Shown here one piece after another: positions 5,375-5,847 of a stretch of DNA of 5,847 bases. A program made the translations under genes and the position numbers. How positions within the stretch are numbered: position 1 is the stretch's first letter; every line of letters begins with the position of its first letter. Origin of the DNA: CAIKZY01 sp044374195 (GTDB taxonomy: Bacteria; Actinomycetota; Actinomycetes; S36-B12); contig JBILOY010000044.1 of the NCBI GenBank assembly GCA_044374195.1, positions 1 to 5,847 on the forward strand, given 5' to 3'. The notes beneath the pieces are model-generated. The model did not search any database and had not been told where the DNA came from. It saw only the letters and a list, made by a program, of their open reading frames with translations.

Positions 5375-5706
5375 CAGGAGCCCTTCGTCGTGGCCTGCGG
5401 AGCGTTATTCGTGCTCTGCGGCGAGGTAACGGATGGCTTCACGGCGGTCCGAGAGCCGGTCAGGTTCTTGCCGCTCTTCTTGGCCGCGGACACCTGCTGG
5501 TCGAAGGAGGCCTGGGTGGCGTTCGTACCCGAGGAGCTCACTGCCGATCCGGAGACCGAGTTGCTGCAGGGAGAACTGGCCGAGGCGACCTGGGCCGTCT
5601 GGAAGGCGAGCAAACCAGCGATACCAGCCATTGCTCCGACAGCCAGGGCTGACGAGACGACCTTGTCCCTGGTCGACGGGCCCTTGCCCTTGCGTGCTGC
5701 GCTCAT
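5374..5706 (-). CDS. Small exported or membrane-anchored Ser/Thr-rich protein of unknown function
   Basis: A 110-residue protein not recognised as any family. A basic N terminus (residues 1-15, RKGKG and RDK) is followed by a hydrophobic stretch of about 16-36 and by AQVASA-SS, a plausible signal-peptidase site after residue 43; it could instead remain as a membrane anchor. The mature part is rich in Ser, Thr, Asn, Ala and Gln, has a single Cys (47), a short charged section (QASFDQQVSAAKKSGKNL) and a Thr/Pro/Asn-rich tail, and so is probably unstructured. GGAGGAGA (5711-5718 on the - strand) lies 4 bases before the ATG. Its stop overlaps the start of the haem membrane gene, so the two are made together. 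In actinobacteria such membrane proteins often sit beside FMN-binding extracytoplasmic proteins, but no flavin-binding motif is seen here. Confidence 0.7.
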   Translation of the reverse strand: MSAARKGKGPSTRDKVVSSALAVGAMAGIAGLLAFQTAQVASASSPCSNSVSGSAVSSSGTNATQASFDQQVSAAKKSGKNLTGSRTAVKPSVTSPQSTNNAPQATTKGS

Positions 5707-5758
5707 GATCTCTCCTCCGTGCCCGCCACCATGCGTGACCTGATTTCCTGTTACATCA

Positions 5759-5786
5759 GTTATAGGTCGGGGGCCGTTCGGATAAA
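5759..5786 (-). promoter_or_regulatory. Candidate promoter of the small exported protein / haem membrane protein pair
   Basis: On the - strand TATAAC (5764-5759, 5 of 6 to TATAAT) lies 16 bases downstream of TTTATC (5786-5781, 3 of 6 to TTGACA). The leader to the ATG at 5706 would be about 45 bases. A short inverted repeat, CTGAT 5740-5744 / ATCAG 5755-5759, sits just downstream and could be an operator or chance. The -35 is weak, so this is only a candidate. Confidence 0.35.
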
Positions 5787-5847
5787 CGCCGAGAAAGGCT
5801 AAGTGCAGGTAAGGAGGTAGCCCGCTGAGTCCAAGGCTCCCGCGCCA
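5787..5847 (+). other. Right-end stretch with a + strand Shine-Dalgarno-like motif, no gene resolvable
   Basis: AAGGAGGT (5811-5818) is a perfect anti-16S complement on the + strand, but no ATG or GTG follows within a usable distance and the window ends at 5847. The flanking bases are purine-rich and could belong to a divergent gene's leader or a structured RNA that continues outside. Nothing more can be supported. Confidence 0.3.

Noticed and set aside
4911..5429. Open frame of 172 codons on the + strand across the haem membrane gene
   Set aside because: Opposite the - strand membrane protein with clear helices and histidine pairs; arginine/serine-rich composition typical of a shadow frame.
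1..5847. CRISPR arrays, tRNA or rRNA genes, insertion sequences, inteins
   Set aside because: No regularly spaced repeats, no cloverleaf-like sequence, no transposase or terminal inverted repeats, and DnaB is uninterrupted.

Overview
The window reads as chromosomal DNA of a high-GC actinobacterium (Actinomycetota). Evidence: the codons prefer G or C in third position, the block rpsF-ssb-rpsR-rplI lies close to dnaB as in that phylum, the SSB has a glycine-rich tail, and a DnaA-box match has the form TTGTCCACA common in actinomycetes. The species cannot be named from the sequence.

Layout. (1) 1-1672: a compact + strand operon, rpsF (S6), ssb, rpsR (S18, zinc-ligand type) and rplI (L9). It is preceded by a leader that can fold over the rpsF ribosome binding site and is closed by a strong intrinsic terminator. 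(2) 1686-2576: two tandem, diverged paralogues of small DUF805 membrane proteins, with a perfect 16-bp terminator hairpin between them. (3) 2580-3086: a low-molecular-weight protein tyrosine phosphatase on the - strand, convergent with the second DUF805 gene and probably made from a leaderless mRNA. (4) 3087-3346: a 260-base intergenic region between the divergent phosphatase and dnaB genes. It holds about seven DnaA-box-like 9-mers on both strands, helically phased short repeats and a candidate dnaB promoter. (5) 3347-4714: dnaB, the replicative helicase, intact and without an intein. (6) 4744-5706, - strand: a translationally coupled pair, a small exported or membrane-anchored protein of unknown function followed by a ferric-reductase-like haem membrane protein whose reading frame is broken by one extra base near 4998-5000. 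(7) 5707-5847: the candidate promoter of that pair and a + strand stretch with a perfect Shine-Dalgarno-like motif but no start codon before the window ends.

The S6, SSB, S18 and L9 genes link ribosome assembly with replication, and dnaB continues the replication theme. The most interesting signal is the DnaA-box cluster in front of dnaB, which suggests DnaA-linked control of helicase expression, DnaA titration, or (less likely, given gene orientations) an origin. The DUF805 pair, the phosphatase and the redox pair are accessory genes with no clear functional link to the rest.
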